From an uncultured Nitrospirales bacterium (GTDB lineage Bacteria; Nitrospirota; Nitrospiria; Nitrospirales; UBA8639), in assembly GCA_958295805.1 (NCBI GenBank), contig OY282373.1, positions 2,203,001 through 2,267,000 of the forward strand: a stretch of 64,000 nucleotides of DNA, in the 5' to 3' direction. Every line of letters starts with the position of its first letter. The stretch's first letter is position 1. Shown here piece after piece: positions 63,418 to 64,000 of this stretch. The notes below the pieces were generated by a model. The model worked only from the letters and a program-made list of their open reading frames with translations, was not told where the DNA came from and searched no databases. Position numbers and translations under genes: made by a program.

Positions 63418-64000
63418 AGCGAATTTCCCCTCCCCAGAGGTGTGTGGTGGAGCCGTCCTCGTTGACGAGGAACTGGCCGGTGCGGATGCGGGTGATGGCG
63501 TAGTCAGGAAGTTCTCGCCAAGCAATGCACCGCTCGGGCGGGCGAAACCCGGAGCTACGGTTGACACCGTCGTTGAAGCGGAAGTCGAAGCCGCCGAAGC
63601 CGTACTGCTTTCTGTGGTCAGGAAGGTCGTTCTCGTCCGCCGGGACGACATGCACGAAGAAGGTCTCCTGCACGTCCTCTGCGCCGCACGGCTCCTTGAC
63701 ATAGATCAGCATGTCCTCGCTGAGGTAGACGTCGAAGGTGGAGCGGATTGACGGCGTACGAGTCAAGATTGCCTCCAAATCTCTCACCACATCGGTAGCG
63801 TGGCGGTTTATCAAGGCTTCCGTATCTTCAATCAGATAAACGTCGTGGAATCCGCCAGACACGACCTGCTCAACCGAAAGCCCGGACATATCCGGTGGCC
63901 AGGTATTAACAAACCAGATTCTTCCGTCTACGATGCCGGACCAGTAGGCCAAGTCAGCCATCTCACGGAGACACGGATTGGAGGAGGAGGTCCCGCACCA
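63407..64000 (-). CDS. Protein with recurrent C-terminal domain (partial at right edge)
   Basis: The frame is open from 63407 to the window edge, so the N-terminal part is outside. The visible N-terminal piece (WSGIVDGRIWFVNTWPPD, GGFHDVYLIEDTEALIN) looks like the periplasmic part of a GT-C membrane protein by analogy with 34044. The recurrent domain covers 63410-63736: FDVYLSEDMLIYVKEPC, FFVHVVPADENDLPDHRKQYGFGGFDF, RTGQF, THLWGGEIRFDE. Its last residues match those of the 34044 protein almost exactly, and an oxidoreductase fragment follows in both cases. Confidence 0.7.
   Translation of the reverse strand, partial: WCGTSSSNPCLREMADLAYWSGIVDGRIWFVNTWPPDMSGLSVEQVVSGGFHDVYLIEDTEALINRHATDVVRDLEAILTRTPSIRSTFDVYLSEDMLIYVKEPCGAEDVQETFFVHVVPADENDLPDHRKQYGFGGFDFRFNDGVNRSSGFRPPERCIAWRELPDYAITRIRTGQFLVNEDGSTTHLWGGEIRFDE

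Overview
The window looks like a bacterial chromosome segment in two parts. Positions 1 to about 15.9 kb hold conserved housekeeping genes: rpoZ, gmk, yicC-type, nth, hflX, tsaD, clpC, nadK, an ArsC-like gene, a J-domain protein, a c-type cytochrome, dnaE and accA. Protein character and gene content are compatible with the Nitrospirota (Nitrospira-like). That is an impression from reading the proteins, not a phylogenetic result. No rRNA, tRNA or CRISPR array was seen.

From about 16.3 kb to the right edge the window is one large, visibly more GC-rich surface-polysaccharide island. It contains glycosyltransferases of the GT4, GT2 and GT-C types, three intact Wzx-type flippases and two flippase fragments, and two O-antigen ligase/polymerase-type membrane proteins. 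It also has sulfotransferases, SAM methyltransferases, heptose-phosphate isomerase and kinase genes, UDP-glucuronate decarboxylase, an AsnB-type amidotransferase, an SGNH-type enzyme and a B12-radical SAM enzyme. Pseudogenes, gene fragments, internal duplications and long direct repeats are frequent. A repeat of about 530 bp occurs near both ends (16303-16832 and 62615-63138), so the island has probably been reshuffled by homologous recombination.

Layout. Minus strand 1-7.9 kb: clpC, tsaD, hflX, nth, yicC, gmk, rpoZ. Mixed 8.2-15.9 kb: nadK to accA. Plus strand 16.6-28.8 kb: radical SAM, broken GT, sulfotransferase, propeller protein, GT4, methyltransferase, wzx, SGNH protein, heptose genes, methyltransferase. 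Minus strand 29.4-44.5 kb: wzx, GT4, ligase, sulfotransferase, two GT-C fusion proteins, oxidoreductase pseudogene, fused double GT2, wzx fragment, GT4. Plus strand 45.3-48.7 kb: UDP-glucuronate decarboxylase and asnB. Minus strand 48.8-61.1 kb: leucine-rich-repeat ligase, three tandem GT4 genes, wzx fragment, methyltransferase, wzx. Right end: methyltransferase, repeat copy, gene fragments and a partial gene.

Three unusual things stand out. First, an O-antigen ligase/polymerase (55023-61103) carries about 1570 residues of plant-type leucine-rich repeats, in nine super-repeats, in one periplasmic loop; its paralogue at 40480-42222 has an Ig-like domain in the same loop. Second, an unnamed C-terminal domain of about 100 residues (core FFLH...DLPDHR..YGFD.LDF...RTGQ) recurs in four proteins of three architectures. 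Third, the architecture GT4, wzx 5' fragment, methyltransferase, intact wzx occurs twice on opposite strands with unrelated-looking methyltransferases. An in-frame run of 22 G residues at 18239-18260 is a candidate phase-variation site.
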